Origin: Palleronia aestuarii
GTDB lineage: Bacteria > Pseudomonadota > Alphaproteobacteria > Rhodobacterales > Rhodobacteraceae
Reading direction: 5' to 3'
DNA: 64,000 bases
Assembly: GCF_003253995.1 (NCBI RefSeq)
Contig: NZ_QKZL01000011.1
Span: 43,426 to 107,425 of the forward strand
Position numbers and translations under genes: made by a program. Below are positions 35,263 to 45,780 of this stretch, one piece after another. Position 1 is the stretch's first letter. The number at the start of each line of letters is the position of its first letter. The notes beneath the pieces are model-generated. The model did not search any database. It had not been told where the DNA came from and was given only the letters and a program-made list of their open reading frames with translations.

Positions 35263-36123
35263 TCAGATCGACATTTCGCGCTGGTCCTCGGCGGCCTTCC
35301 ACGGCATCGCCTTCTTCTCGACGACCTTCACCGCGTAGTTCAGCGCCAGCGCGAGGATCATGATGGCGATGAGCGCAGCGAACATCGCCGAGGTATCGTA
35401 CTGTCCCGACGCGTTTGCGAGGAGGTAGCCCAGGCCCTTGTTGGACGCGATCAGCTCGCCCACGATGGCGCCGATGAGCGCGTAAGGCACCGAAAGGCGC
35501 AGCCCGTTGAACACCCACGTCACCGCGGAAGGCAGCACCACCTTGCGCAGGATGTGGCTCTCCTTCGCACCCATGAGCTTCATGATCGCGATCTGCTCCC
35601 GGCTGACCGACCGGACCCCGGCATAGGTATTCAGGAACACCAGGAAGAACACGATGGTCGCGGTGAGGTAGATCTTCATGTCGATGCCGATCCCGAACCA
35701 CAGAATGAACATCGGCGCGAGCGCCACTTTTGGCAGCGAATAGAACATCATCAGGAACGGATCGACGATCTCGGCCAGTGTCTGCGCCCGGCCCATGAGA
35801 ACACCAGCGGCCATGCCGACCGCGCTTCCGAGCAGGAAGCCCAGAAGGGCCTCGATGCTGGTGATGCTGGCGTGGAAGAAGAGCGTACCCGACAATGCCC
35901 AGGCCCAGAGGTCGCGCGCGATCTCCGTGGGCATGCCGATGAAGAAGTCGGACACGAGGTACATCGAGGCGATCTGCCAGACCGCGAGGAAGACGACGAC
36001 GAACGCCAGCCGGATCATCATGATCCGGTTGCCGCGCTGCCGGGCCTTCTGGCGGCGGCTCAGGATCGCCTCCTTCTTGTTCTGCATGACCGTGCCGACG
36101 GTGGATGCGTTCGTTTCGGTCAT
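35263..36123 (-). CDS. ABC transporter permease, SsuC/TauC type
   Basis: A 286-residue inner-membrane permease with about six transmembrane helices. The EAA loop is visible as IAIMKLMGAKESHILRKVVL, followed by PSAVTWVFNGLRLSVPYALI. FFIGMPTEIARDLWAWALSG resembles the N-terminal part of TauC/SsuC. It overlaps the ATPase gene by four bases and precedes the binding protein by 65 bases. Confidence 0.92.
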   Translation of the reverse strand: MTETNASTVGTVMQNKKEAILSRRQKARQRGNRIMMIRLAFVVVFLAVWQIASMYLVSDFFIGMPTEIARDLWAWALSGTLFFHASITSIEALLGFLLGSAVGMAAGVLMGRAQTLAEIVDPFLMMFYSLPKVALAPMFILWFGIGIDMKIYLTATIVFFLVFLNTYAGVRSVSREQIAIMKLMGAKESHILRKVVLPSAVTWVFNGLRLSVPYALIGAIVGELIASNKGLGYLLANASGQYDTSAMFAALIAIMILALALNYAVKVVEKKAMPWKAAEDQREMSI

Positions 36124-36965
36124 GTCCGGTCTCCCCCCTCCATGTCCGGCGCCAAAAGCTCCCAGAGCTCGGCCGTCAGGTCGCGATAGGTGTTGTTGTG
36201 GCGCAGCTGCATGAGGTCGCGGTCCCGGTCCAAGGGCACGTCAACGATCCGTGCGACGGTGCCGGGACGCTGGGTGAAGACGACGCATCGATCGGCGATG
36301 GAGACCGCCTCGTCGAGGTCGTGAGTCACGAAGACGACGGTCTTGCCGAGATCCATGGCAAGGCGGCGGATCTCGATCTGCATGCGCATCCGCAACTGTG
36401 CGTCGAGCGCGCCGAAGGGCTCGTCCATTAAGAGCGCCTCGGGGTCGTAGGCGAGCAGCCGGGCAAGCGCGCATCGCTTCCGCATCCCGCCGGACAATTG
36501 GGACGGATAGGATTTCTCGAAGCCCTGGAGGCCGACGTCGCGCAGCAGCGTCTCGACACGGTCGCGGGCCTCTGCACGTGGAACGCCCTGGATCTCCAGC
36601 GGGATCATCACGTTGCCGGTGACATCGCGCCACGGCAGCAGGTGATCGTTCTGGGTCATGTAGCCGACCCGGCGATTGTACGGTTGCACGATCTCGCCGC
36701 GATACGAGACCGTGCCGGTGCTGGGTTCGAAAAGACCGGCGGCCATGTTGAGCAGCGTGGACTTGCCGCATCCCGACGGGCCGACGAGCGTGACGAACTC
36801 CCCTTCCCGGATGTCGAGCGTGATGTCGCGGACGGCGGTCATCGAGCCCTGATCGGTCTCGAAGACCTTGCCGACCCCGCGATAGGAAATCAGGGTCGAG
36901 GCCTCGACCGGGCGGATCTCCGGTTGCCTGACCGGTGCCGCGGCCTGCGCAATGGCTGGTGACAT
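36120..36965 (-). CDS. ABC transporter ATP-binding protein, SsuB/TauB type
   Basis: A 281-residue ATPase: Walker A LVGPSGCGKSTLLNMAAG, Q-loop GYMTQNDHLLPWRDVTGNVM, signature QLSGGMRKRCALARLLAYDP, Walker B ALLMDEPFGALDAQLR, and the H-loop VFVTHDLDEAV. The start MSPAIAQ at 36965 follows GGGAGGAAAG, preferred over a Met 11 codons upstream. It is the first gene of the importer operon; an IclR-type motif lies about 140 bases upstream. Confidence 0.93.
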   Translation of the reverse strand: MSPAIAQAAAPVRQPEIRPVEASTLISYRGVGKVFETDQGSMTAVRDITLDIREGEFVTLVGPSGCGKSTLLNMAAGLFEPSTGTVSYRGEIVQPYNRRVGYMTQNDHLLPWRDVTGNVMIPLEIQGVPRAEARDRVETLLRDVGLQGFEKSYPSQLSGGMRKRCALARLLAYDPEALLMDEPFGALDAQLRMRMQIEIRRLAMDLGKTVVFVTHDLDEAVSIADRCVVFTQRPGTVARIVDVPLDRDRDLMQLRHNNTYRDLTAELWELLAPDMEGGDRT

Positions 36966-37103
36966 CAACTTTCCTCCCTCGACAGCCTGTCGTCGCAACG
37001 TCGCGCGAACGGCGTGGCGGCTCTCCTCTTGTACGGATCAAATCACAGGAACGCGCAAACTCAAAACTAATACTGCACTTTGCACGTCTATTTTTAGATC
37101 CAT

Positions 37104-37123
37104 CGTTTCACTATGCGGTATTA
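37104..37123. promoter_or_regulatory. IclR-type operator copy 1 (TTTCACTATGCGGTATTA)
   Basis: One of three copies of a TTYCRCTATGCGGTAT motif in the window. It lies upstream of the ABC importer operon (minus) and just beyond the end of the thiolase gene. The left half-site is the least conserved of the three copies. Confidence 0.6.
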
Positions 37124-37137
37124 CTGCGTGGCTTTGC

Positions 37138-38349
<1,212 letters not shown>

Positions 38350-38388
38350 CGTGGTGCCCTGTCCTTCGTCACTTGCGTTGCGTGTTCG

Positions 38389-39222
38389 TCAGGTCGCGGC
38401 GGCCCGCATCGCCAGCTGTCCGCGCTGCGTCGCGCGGAGCGACAGACCCTCCGCCGTGTGCCTTGCCTCGAGACGATAGACCCCATCCGCGAAGACCGGC
38501 GCGACGCTTCGAAACTCGAATGTCCGGAGGGGGCGTCCGAAGCACCTTGCGGCGATCGCACCCAATTGCGTTGCGATCAGTGGCCCGTGGACGACCAATG
38601 CAGGATATCCCTCGATGTCGCGCGCATATGCCAGATCGTAATGGATGCGATGCGCGTTGAATGTCAGCGCCGAGTAGCGAAAGAGCAACGCCGCGCCGGG
38701 GAGGATTTCGCGCGACATCGCGACGGGCTCATCCTCCTCCTCGACAGGGACCGCACGCGGTTTCGTCTCGCCCGCGCCCCGGTACACGATATCCTGGCGC
38801 TCCGTGATGCGTGATGCGCCGTCTACCGCATAATCGTGCATGACGGTCACGAAACAGAGCCGCCCGCTGCGTCCGGTCGTCTCGCGAATGTCGTCGATGC
38901 GCGACGTCCGCTCGACGATGTCGCTATCTGCGAGAGATGCTCGGAACTCCAGGTGCCCCCCGGCCCACATGCGGCGCGGCAATCCGACCTCCGGCAGGAA
39001 ATCGCCGCGCTCGGGATGCCCGTCGGTTCCCAATTCCACGTTCGGCGTAAGCGGCGTCGCCAGACACCAGTGTAGGAATTGCGGCACCTCCGGTGTCGGC
39101 GGAATACACCCCAATGTCGCCCGGAACTGCTCGACCAGCCGGCCGGAGACCCGGTCGGTTCGGCGCTCGATCCGCTCCCTGTCCTCCGAGCCAGCAGACA
39201 CATCGCCCGCGGAATGTTGCAA
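38389..39222 (-). CDS. MaoC/FAS1-like acyl-CoA hydratase (mesaconyl-CoA hydratase-like)
   Basis: Double-hotdog hydratase/dehydratase, 277 residues. The N-terminal FAS1-type domain (LVEQFRATLGCIPPTPEVPQ, RRMWAGGHLEFRA) is followed by a MaoC-like half with LLFRYSALTFNAHRIHYDLA, in which the catalytic Asn/His/Tyr pattern is intact. It resembles mesaconyl-C4-CoA and itaconyl-CoA hydratases. The start is placed at TTG 39222 behind GGGAGGGGA; an ATG at 39288 abuts the operator and lacks a ribosome site. The acyl substrate is not known. Confidence 0.8.
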   Translation of the reverse strand: MQHSAGDVSAGSEDRERIERRTDRVSGRLVEQFRATLGCIPPTPEVPQFLHWCLATPLTPNVELGTDGHPERGDFLPEVGLPRRMWAGGHLEFRASLADSDIVERTSRIDDIRETTGRSGRLCFVTVMHDYAVDGASRITERQDIVYRGAGETKPRAVPVEEEDEPVAMSREILPGAALLFRYSALTFNAHRIHYDLAYARDIEGYPALVVHGPLIATQLGAIAARCFGRPLRTFEFRSVAPVFADGVYRLEARHTAEGLSLRATQRGQLAMRAAAT

Positions 39223-39286
39223 CGTCCCCTCCCGGATCGCCCTACCGCGGGACTTACCCAATAAATGCATCATCTTCAACTCTTGC

Positions 39287-39306
39287 ATTTCGCTATGCGG
39301 TATTGT
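39287..39306. promoter_or_regulatory. IclR-type operator copy 2 (TTTCGCTATGCGGTATTG)
   Basis: Central in the divergent region between the dehydratase-thiolase operon (minus) and the enoyl-CoA hydratase operon (plus). It matches copies at 37104 and 51774, so one regulator probably controls both directions. Confidence 0.65.
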
Positions 39307-39329
39307 GTGCTTATAATCAGTGTCTATAG

Positions 39330-40106
39330 ATGAAGTTGCAGGTAGGCATGAAGGTACTCAGGGAGGACAGGGAGGACATCGGCGTCTCGGTCCTGCGCCT
39401 CAATCGTCCGGAGGCGCGGAACGCGCTGGATCTCGAGATGCGTCTGGAACTGGTCGCCGAACTCGACGCGATCGAGGGGAACGACGCCATTCGCGCGACC
39501 GTGATTACCGGAGACGAGAGGGCCTTCGCCGCCGGCGCGGACATTGCCCTTCTCGCCAAGGCCGGACCGGCCGAAATCCATCGTCTCGGACTCGCGCGGC
39601 TCTGGGGGCGCATCTTCGCGCATCCCAAGCCTCTCCTGGCGGCCGTGAACGGCTACGCCTTCGGTGGCGGCTTCGAACTGGCCTTACTCTGCGACATCAT
39701 GGTCGGTGGCCCCGGAACGCGGCTTGGCCTGCCGGAGATCAAGCTCGGGATCATGCCGGGTGGTGGGGGCACGCAGCGCCTCGTTCGGCTGATCGGACGC
39801 CACCGGGCCATGGGCCTGCTTCTGAGCGGGGAGCCGATCGACGGTGAGACTGCGGAAAAATGGGGCATCCTCACGGAGCTCGCGGCTTCCGATGCAGAGG
39901 TCCTGCCCCGCACCATCGAGCGCGCGGCCGCGATCGCCGCCATGCCGCCCCTGGCGGTGGAGATGATAAAGTCTGCCGTGACCGAGGGAGCCGACCTCCC
40001 GCTCGAGGCCGCGCTGCGGATCGAACAGCGCAACATGCAGATCCTGTTCGACACGCCCGATCAGAAGGCGCGCATGGACGCCTTCCTGCAAAAGCGCCGG
40101 CGCTGA
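39330..40106 (+). CDS. Enoyl-CoA hydratase, PaaF-like
   Basis: Crotonase-fold hydratase, 258 residues. Oxyanion-hole segments are GDERAFAAGADIALLAKAG and GYAFGGGFELALLCDIMVGG. Both catalytic glutamates are present: the Glu of GGGFELALLCD and the Glu of LPEIKLGIMPGGGGTQRL. That marks it as a true hydratase and not an isomerase. ATG 39330 has a poor ribosome site; an in-frame ATG at 39348 is an alternative. It is first in a plus-strand operon with the CoA-transferase and a second crotonase. Confidence 0.92.
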   Translation: MKLQVGMKVLREDREDIGVSVLRLNRPEARNALDLEMRLELVAELDAIEGNDAIRATVITGDERAFAAGADIALLAKAGPAEIHRLGLARLWGRIFAHPKPLLAAVNGYAFGGGFELALLCDIMVGGPGTRLGLPEIKLGIMPGGGGTQRLVRLIGRHRAMGLLLSGEPIDGETAEKWGILTELAASDAEVLPRTIERAAAIAAMPPLAVEMIKSAVTEGADLPLEAALRIEQRNMQILFDTPDQKARMDAFLQKRRR

Positions 40107-40121
40107 AGCTGAGGAAGCCCG

Positions 40122-41309
40122 ATGACCCGACCCTCTCACGACACCCCCGCGGGGATCCTTGCCGGCCTCGAGCTGGTTGAATTGTCGGCCTTCATCGCGG
40201 CCCCCCTCGCCGGATTGTCTCTGGCGCAGATGGGCGCGGACGTCATCCGGATCGATCAGAGTGGTGGCGGCCTCGACGCGACACGCTGGCCGCTGAGCCG
40301 AGAGGGCGTCAGCCTCTATTGGCAGGGGCTGAACAAGGGCAAGCGGTCGGTGCAACTCGACCTGCGCCGGGAGGAGGGCCAGCGCCATGCGCGGGAACTG
40401 ATCCGACAGACCGGCATGGTCGTGACGAACCGGCCCGACACGGCGTGGCTCGACTACGAATCCCTGCGTCAGGATCGCAAGGATCTCATCATGCTGGCCA
40501 TTCGCGGCACGCACGACAATCGCGGCGCCATCGACTACACGATCCAGGCGCGCACCGGGCTTCCCTTCCTAACGGGTCAGGCCACCGGCGAAAGCCCGGT
40601 GAACCAGATGCTGCCGGCCTGGGACATGGTCTGCGGGCTCCTTGCCGCGTCGGGCCTGCTCGCCGCGGAACGCCGTCGCCGCGAGACCGGCAAGGGGAGC
40701 CTCATTCGGCTGTCGCTCGAGGATTGCGCCCTCTGGATGCTGAGCAATCTCGGCATGCTCGCCGAGGCCGAGATCGGAGAGGAGCCGCGGCGTGCGAACG
40801 GCAACGACGTTTTCGGCGCGTTCGGCTGCGATTTCGGGACCGGCGACGGGCGGCGCGTGATGGTCGCGGCGCTCAGCAATCGCCAATGGCGCGCCCTCAC
40901 CGACGCGACCGGTACGGCGGAGAAGGCCCGTCACATGGCCCGCGCGCTCGATGCAGACCTCGATACCGATGCCGGGCGCTGGCAAGCGCGGGATGGCCTC
41001 AAGCTGCTGCTCGCGCCGTGGTTCGCCGGGCGCGATTACGCCGAGGTTGCCGAAACTCTCGATCGGCACCGGGTTCTTTGGGGGCCTTACCAGACGATCC
41101 GGGATCTGGTCACGTCCGACCGGGCCTGCTCCCCCGAAAACCCGATTTTCGCACGTGTCGATCAGCCCGGCGCGGGAGAGTACCTGACATCCGCGATACC
41201 GCTCGATTTCGGCGGAGAGCGAGATCCCGGAACGCGACGCGCCCCGGTCCAGGGCGCCGATACCGCCTCGGTTCTCGCGCAGTTCTGCACGGATGCCGCG
41301 GACGTCTGA
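40122..41309 (+). CDS. Family III acyl-CoA transferase (CaiB/BaiF)
   Basis: CoA-transferase of 395 residues that would activate a carboxylic acid with CoA from another thioester. It shows the family start GLELVELSAFIAAPLAGLSL followed by AQMGADVIRID, and GKRSVQLDLRREEG. The catalytic Asp is in AIDYTIQARTGLPFLTG near residue 142. The domain-swapped C-terminal half (RDYAEVAETLDRHRVLWGPY) is complete. It is 15 bases after the hydratase and may perform the substrate activation step of the pathway. Confidence 0.9.
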   Translation: MTRPSHDTPAGILAGLELVELSAFIAAPLAGLSLAQMGADVIRIDQSGGGLDATRWPLSREGVSLYWQGLNKGKRSVQLDLRREEGQRHARELIRQTGMVVTNRPDTAWLDYESLRQDRKDLIMLAIRGTHDNRGAIDYTIQARTGLPFLTGQATGESPVNQMLPAWDMVCGLLAASGLLAAERRRRETGKGSLIRLSLEDCALWMLSNLGMLAEAEIGEEPRRANGNDVFGAFGCDFGTGDGRRVMVAALSNRQWRALTDATGTAEKARHMARALDADLDTDAGRWQARDGLKLLLAPWFAGRDYAEVAETLDRHRVLWGPYQTIRDLVTSDRACSPENPIFARVDQPGAGEYLTSAIPLDFGGERDPGTRRAPVQGADTASVLAQFCTDAADV

Positions 41310-41353
41310 ATGCGACGCCGCCTCCCTGCCCGCTTCTTCGACAGGAGACACCG

Positions 41354-42145
41354 ATGACCCATACCGACACCGGCCGTGCCCATGTCCGCGTCGAGCGCTT
41401 CTGCCGGATCGCCGTGCTCCGCATGACACGCCCCGAAACCAGGAACTCCCTCGACGCGGCCATGCGCGAAGCCCTGCTCCAGGCGATCGGCGCGTTGAAC
41501 GACGATCCCGCGATCGACGCGATGGTCCTCGCCGGCAGCGGTCGCGCCTTCTGTGCCGGCGGCGACCTGAACACGATGATGCGGATGACGCCCGAACAGG
41601 CAGAGGGTCGCATCCGGGCCGCCCATGCCCTTCCCCGCTGCATCCACAACAGCGCCAAGCCGATCGTTGCCGCGGTCGAGGGTGCTTGTGCCGGCGCCGG
41701 GCTCGGTCTTGCGGCCGTCTGCGACCTTCTCGTGGCCGGTACGGCCGCGCGTTTCGTCACCGCTTTCGAGAAGGTGGGCCTGATGCCCGATGTCGGTGCG
41801 GCGTGGTCCGTCACCGCCCGGATCGGCCCACAGGCGGCGCGGCGGCTGTTCCTCCTCGGCGGCACGCTGGATGCGTCGAAAGCCCATGAAATGGGCCTCG
41901 TCGACACCCTTGCGCCGGAAGGCCGCGCGGAAGCAGAAGCAGTCGATCTCGCCGAGCGGCTCGCGCGCACGGCGCCGGGCACGCGCCGATGCGTCCGCGA
42001 GATCTTCCGCGAACCGCCCGCATCACTGGAGGATGCATTGCGCTTCGAGGCAGCCCACCAGCCGACGCTCTACCTGAGCGCCGACCTGCACGAAGGGATC
42101 GCGGCCTTCCGCGAGAAGCGCGACCCCGTCTGGCGGGACGCCTGA
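41354..42145 (+). CDS. Enoyl-CoA hydratase/isomerase, PaaG-like
   Basis: Crotonase-fold protein, 263 residues. GSGRAFCAGGDLNTMMRM and GACAGAGLGLAAVCDLLVAG form the oxyanion hole. Unlike the upstream hydratase, the first catalytic Glu is replaced (GAGLGLAAVCD), while the downstream block reads KVGLMPDVGAAWSV, with the Asp used by PaaG-type isomerases. An isomerase role is therefore more likely than hydration. It starts at 41354 behind CAGGAGA. Confidence 0.87.
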   Translation: MTHTDTGRAHVRVERFCRIAVLRMTRPETRNSLDAAMREALLQAIGALNDDPAIDAMVLAGSGRAFCAGGDLNTMMRMTPEQAEGRIRAAHALPRCIHNSAKPIVAAVEGACAGAGLGLAAVCDLLVAGTAARFVTAFEKVGLMPDVGAAWSVTARIGPQAARRLFLLGGTLDASKAHEMGLVDTLAPEGRAEAEAVDLAERLARTAPGTRRCVREIFREPPASLEDALRFEAAHQPTLYLSADLHEGIAAFREKRDPVWRDA

Positions 42146-42164
42146 CCGCACGCCGCCCGCACGG

Positions 42165-43688
42165 CTAGACCCGGTCGGGGGTCCGTAGGGAGAGACCCAG
42201 TCGCGCGCGCCGGCGCAGCCAGCCGCTCGGCCGGTAGCGCGGATCGCCGGACAGGCCCTGCAGGCCCTCCAGCACGGCAAGCACGCGCGCCGGTCCAAGC
42301 CGGTCCCCGAGTGCGAGGGGGCCGTTGGGATAGCCGAGACCGATCCTCACGGCGAGGTCGATGTCCTCGGGATCGGCCACGCGCTGCTGTGCGATCTCGC
42401 AGCCCAGGTTGACGATCACCGCAACGATGCGCTGCACGACGAGCGCCACGCTGTCGTTCACCATGCTCACCCGCGCCCCGTCACGCGCGAAGAGTGCCCG
42501 CGCCGAGGCCCGCGTAGCGGCACTGGCGCCCACCGGCGCGGCCAGGCAGCGCCGTTCTCCGCCGAGCCCGAAGAATGTCTCCACCCCGATCGTCCGGTCG
42601 GACGGGTATCCGCGTGCGGCGCAGATCTCGGCCACGTCCGAGCCCAGTGGCGCCGTCACGATGAGACTGTGCGGAGCCGGCGTCGCCCCTTCGTCAATAC
42701 GCGCGCCGAGCTTCTCGACCAATGCCACGAGATCCCGATCGTCGCCATCCACGAAGACCCCCTCCGGCAGCGGTGCATCGGCGACGACCTCCTCGGCGGG
42801 GCGGCGGATCTTCTGACCGTCATACGCGTAGAAACCTTCGCCGGTCTTCCGCCCGTGCAGGCCAGCCGCGATCCGACGACGGACGATCGGGCTGGAGCGA
42901 TAGCGGGGATCGAAGAAGTACTGCGCATGTACGGATTCGATGACCGGCCCCGATACGTCGATACCGGTCAGATCGAAGAGCTCGAACGGTCCCATGCGGA
43001 ACCCCGCCATCTCCCGCATGAGGGTGTCGATTTCCGAGACGCCCGCGACGCCGTCCTGCAGGAGCTGCAGCCCCTCCGTGTAGAGGGCGCGGCCCGCGTG
43101 GTTGACCACGAAGCCCGGCGTATCCGCAGTGATCACCGGATGGTGGCCGACGTCGCGGGTCAGCGCCGCCAGCCGCTCGACCAATGCGGGGTCGGTCCGC
43201 TCGCCGCGGACGACTTCCACGAGCTTCATCAGCGGAACCGGGTTGAAGAAATGGTAGCCTGCCACCCGTTCGGGGCGCGCGCAACTCGACGCGATGGCCG
43301 TGACCATGAGCGAGGACGTGTTCGTGGCGAGAATGGCATCTCCTGCGACGATGCCCTCGAGCTCCGTGAAAAGGTCCTGCTTTATTTCTAGTCGCTCGGC
43401 CACCGCTTCGATCACCAGATCGGCGCCCTCCATCGCGGCGAGGTCCGGAACGATCGCGATGCGCGCGATGGCAGCCTCCACCTCGTCGGACGTCGCCTCG
43501 CCCTTCTCTGCACGACGCCGGAGCATGTTGGACACGAAACTCACCGCCTGCCCGGCTGCATCCGCGTCACGGTCGAAAAGCCGGACCTCCCGTCCGGACT
43601 GGGCGAAAAGCTGGGCGATACCGCGCCCCATCGTGCCCGCACCGATGACGCCGATGATGTCGATCGACGCGTCACGCATGGTCGGCAT
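42165..43688 (-). CDS. 3-Hydroxyacyl-CoA dehydrogenase, PaaH-like
   Basis: NAD-dependent dehydrogenase of 507 residues: Rossmann motif IGVIGAGTMGRGIAQLFAQS, the catalytic His region VAGYHFFNPVPLMKLVEVVR, and two C-terminal 3HCDH domains (FVVNHAGRALYTEGLQLLQD; a second near residue 400). The two-domain layout is that of PaaH/PaaC 3-hydroxyadipyl-CoA dehydrogenases. ATG 43688 lies close behind GGAGG; ATG 43679 is an alternative. It overlaps the upstream acyl-CoA synthetase and ends its operon. Confidence 0.92.
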   Translation of the reverse strand: MPTMRDASIDIIGVIGAGTMGRGIAQLFAQSGREVRLFDRDADAAGQAVSFVSNMLRRRAEKGEATSDEVEAAIARIAIVPDLAAMEGADLVIEAVAERLEIKQDLFTELEGIVAGDAILATNTSSLMVTAIASSCARPERVAGYHFFNPVPLMKLVEVVRGERTDPALVERLAALTRDVGHHPVITADTPGFVVNHAGRALYTEGLQLLQDGVAGVSEIDTLMREMAGFRMGPFELFDLTGIDVSGPVIESVHAQYFFDPRYRSSPIVRRRIAAGLHGRKTGEGFYAYDGQKIRRPAEEVVADAPLPEGVFVDGDDRDLVALVEKLGARIDEGATPAPHSLIVTAPLGSDVAEICAARGYPSDRTIGVETFFGLGGERRCLAAPVGASAATRASARALFARDGARVSMVNDSVALVVQRIVAVIVNLGCEIAQQRVADPEDIDLAVRIGLGYPNGPLALGDRLGPARVLAVLEGLQGLSGDPRYRPSGWLRRRARLGLSLRTPDRV

Positions 43689-45780
43689 CCGCCTCCAATA
43701 GATGGATCAGGCCATCGACCGCCACGACGCCCTGCCCCTCAGGGCCGACGAGAACCGGATTGATTTCGGCCCCGGCGACGGCCGGTCCATCGACGGTCGC
43801 GAAACCCGACATGCAGACGACCGTCTGCGCCAGCGCATCGAGATCGCCTTTCGGCGCCCCCCGTGCGCCGCGCAGGAGGGCGAACCCCCTGACCTCCGCC
43901 ACCATCTCACGTGCGGTGTCGAGCGTCACGGGCGCGAGCCGCACCGCCACGTCGCGGTAGGTCTCGGCCAGAACGCCACCCAGTCCCACCAGCACGACGG
44001 GCCCGGCGATCGGATCGACATGAAATCCCACGATGGCCTCGCCGAGCCCTTGGTGCAGGCTCTGAACGAGAATTCCCTCCGGCGTCACGTCGGGCCGATG
44101 CGCCGCGACTGCCGACAACATCCGCTCGCGCGCGGCCGACAGCTCGTCGCGACCCGCGATGCCGACCTCGACGCCCCCGATATCGGACTTGTGGGCAATC
44201 TTGTCGGACAGGATTTTGGCCACGATCGGATAGGACAGGTCGTCGGGGATCGGCGCTCCGGCCGGAAGAACACGGCTGTCGGCCGTGACGATCCCGAGCG
44301 CCCGGAACACCTCGAGGGATCGGCGTTCGTCGAGTGTACCGCGCCCTGACAATCCATCCGTCACCGCGGGGGGCAACGTCTCACGCGGCAAAGCCCGCGG
44401 ATCTCGCCAGCTCAGGTAGGCGTCGATCGCGTCGACGCAGGATTCGGGCGTGCGGAACGCGGCGATTCCCGCCTTCTGGAGAAGTTCCAGAGACTCCACC
44501 GCATTGGGGCAAAGAAACGCCGCGACCGGCTTGCCCGTATCGGCCCATTTCGCGAGCGGCTTGACCGCCAGATGCGGATAGAATTCCGAAGACGATCCCA
44601 CGACCATCACGACGAGGTCGATCGCCTCGTCCGCGACGAGCGCACCGAGACAGGCATCCACGACCTCTTCCCGTGTGCCGCCCATGGTCAGATCCACGAT
44701 CGGTGAATCACCTGTTTCCAGCCCGTATCCCGAAAGGGCGGCTCTCAACCCGTCGCTCGGCGGCGCGACTTCGATTCCCCGGGCGCCGAGGTTGTCCGCG
44801 ACGAGGGCCCCGCCTCCGCCCGTCGTCGTCACGACCGCCACCCGGCGGCCCCTGGCCTTGGGCGTGCCTGCCAGGAGCGCCGGTGCCTCGATGAGCGTCT
44901 CGAAGAGATTGACGCGGACGATGCCCATGTCCGACAGGAAACTGTCCATCGCCATGCCGTCGCCCGCGAGCGCGCCGGTATGGGATTGCGCGAGGGACCG
45001 TCCGAGGTCGGACTTGCCGAGGACGTAGGCGATGACCGGCTTGCCCACCTCTTTCGCCTTCCAGGCCATCTCCTCCAGCGCATCGCGGTCGCGCAACGTC
45101 TCAAGAAAAAGGCTGATCGTATCGAGCTGCGGGTCGCCGAGCATCATCGTCGCGATCTCGCCCACCGACAGGTCGCATTCGTTACCGACCGAGACGAGCG
45201 TTCCGAAACCGATCCCCCGCGCCCGCCCGCGCGAGATCAGGGCGCCGATCAGGCTGCCAGATTGCGAGACGAGTCCCAGCCGTCCCGGCGCGAGGTCGTC
45301 GCGCTCGAGAACCGCGTTGGCCGACAAGGCGACCTTCTCGTTCGGATTGATGACGCCCAGACTGTTGGGGCCCAGAAGCCGCAATCCGCCCTCGCGTGCG
45401 ATATCGACGATCCGTCGCTGCAATGCTTCGCCGTCCGGGCCCGCTTCGGCGAAACCGCCCGAGAAGATGGAGGCGCAGGACACGCCTGCCGCGACGCAAT
45501 CATGCACGCTCGCTTCCATGGCCGACGTGGGAACCATGAGATAGGCATGATCGACGGCGGTGCCGACATCGCTGATCGTCGGATGACAGGCGACATCGAA
45601 GATCTCGTCGTAGCCGGGATTTACCGGATAGACCGCCCCCTCATAGCCATGCTTGCGCAGGAAACGCTGCGGGCGGCTGTTGTTCTTCGACAGGTTGGCC
45701 GAGGCCCCGACGATGGCGACGGAACGCGGTCGCAGGAGGGCATCGGCGAGGTCGGGACGACCGAGATCGAGCGCGCTCAT
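43672..45780 (-). CDS. NDP-forming acyl-CoA synthetase (acetate-CoA ligase type)
   Basis: A 702-residue alpha-beta fused ligase converting an acid, CoA and ATP to acyl-CoA, ADP and phosphate (or the reverse). N-terminal CoA-binding domain: LRPRSVAIVGASANLSKNNS and YPVNPGYDEIFD. The succinyl-CoA-ligase-like middle shows GLVSQSGSLIGALISRGRAR and the conserved QSHTGALAGDG. The C-terminal ATP-grasp domain starts near residue 485 (YPIVAKILSDKIAHKSDIGG). It overlaps the acyl-CoA dehydrogenase upstream by four bases. Confidence 0.9.
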   Translation of the reverse strand: MSALDLGRPDLADALLRPRSVAIVGASANLSKNNSRPQRFLRKHGYEGAVYPVNPGYDEIFDVACHPTISDVGTAVDHAYLMVPTSAMEASVHDCVAAGVSCASIFSGGFAEAGPDGEALQRRIVDIAREGGLRLLGPNSLGVINPNEKVALSANAVLERDDLAPGRLGLVSQSGSLIGALISRGRARGIGFGTLVSVGNECDLSVGEIATMMLGDPQLDTISLFLETLRDRDALEEMAWKAKEVGKPVIAYVLGKSDLGRSLAQSHTGALAGDGMAMDSFLSDMGIVRVNLFETLIEAPALLAGTPKARGRRVAVVTTTGGGGALVADNLGARGIEVAPPSDGLRAALSGYGLETGDSPIVDLTMGGTREEVVDACLGALVADEAIDLVVMVVGSSSEFYPHLAVKPLAKWADTGKPVAAFLCPNAVESLELLQKAGIAAFRTPESCVDAIDAYLSWRDPRALPRETLPPAVTDGLSGRGTLDERRSLEVFRALGIVTADSRVLPAGAPIPDDLSYPIVAKILSDKIAHKSDIGGVEVGIAGRDELSAARERMLSAVAAHRPDVTPEGILVQSLHQGLGEAIVGFHVDPIAGPVVLVGLGGVLAETYRDVAVRLAPVTLDTAREMVAEVRGFALLRGARGAPKGDLDALAQTVVCMSGFATVDGPAVAGAEINPVLVGPEGQGVVAVDGLIHLLEADADHA

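Noticed and set aside
34157..35701. A 514-codon frame extending the binding-protein gene far upstream
   Set aside because: The added part lies antisense and out of frame inside the permease gene; a strong ribosome site marks GTG 35197 as the start.
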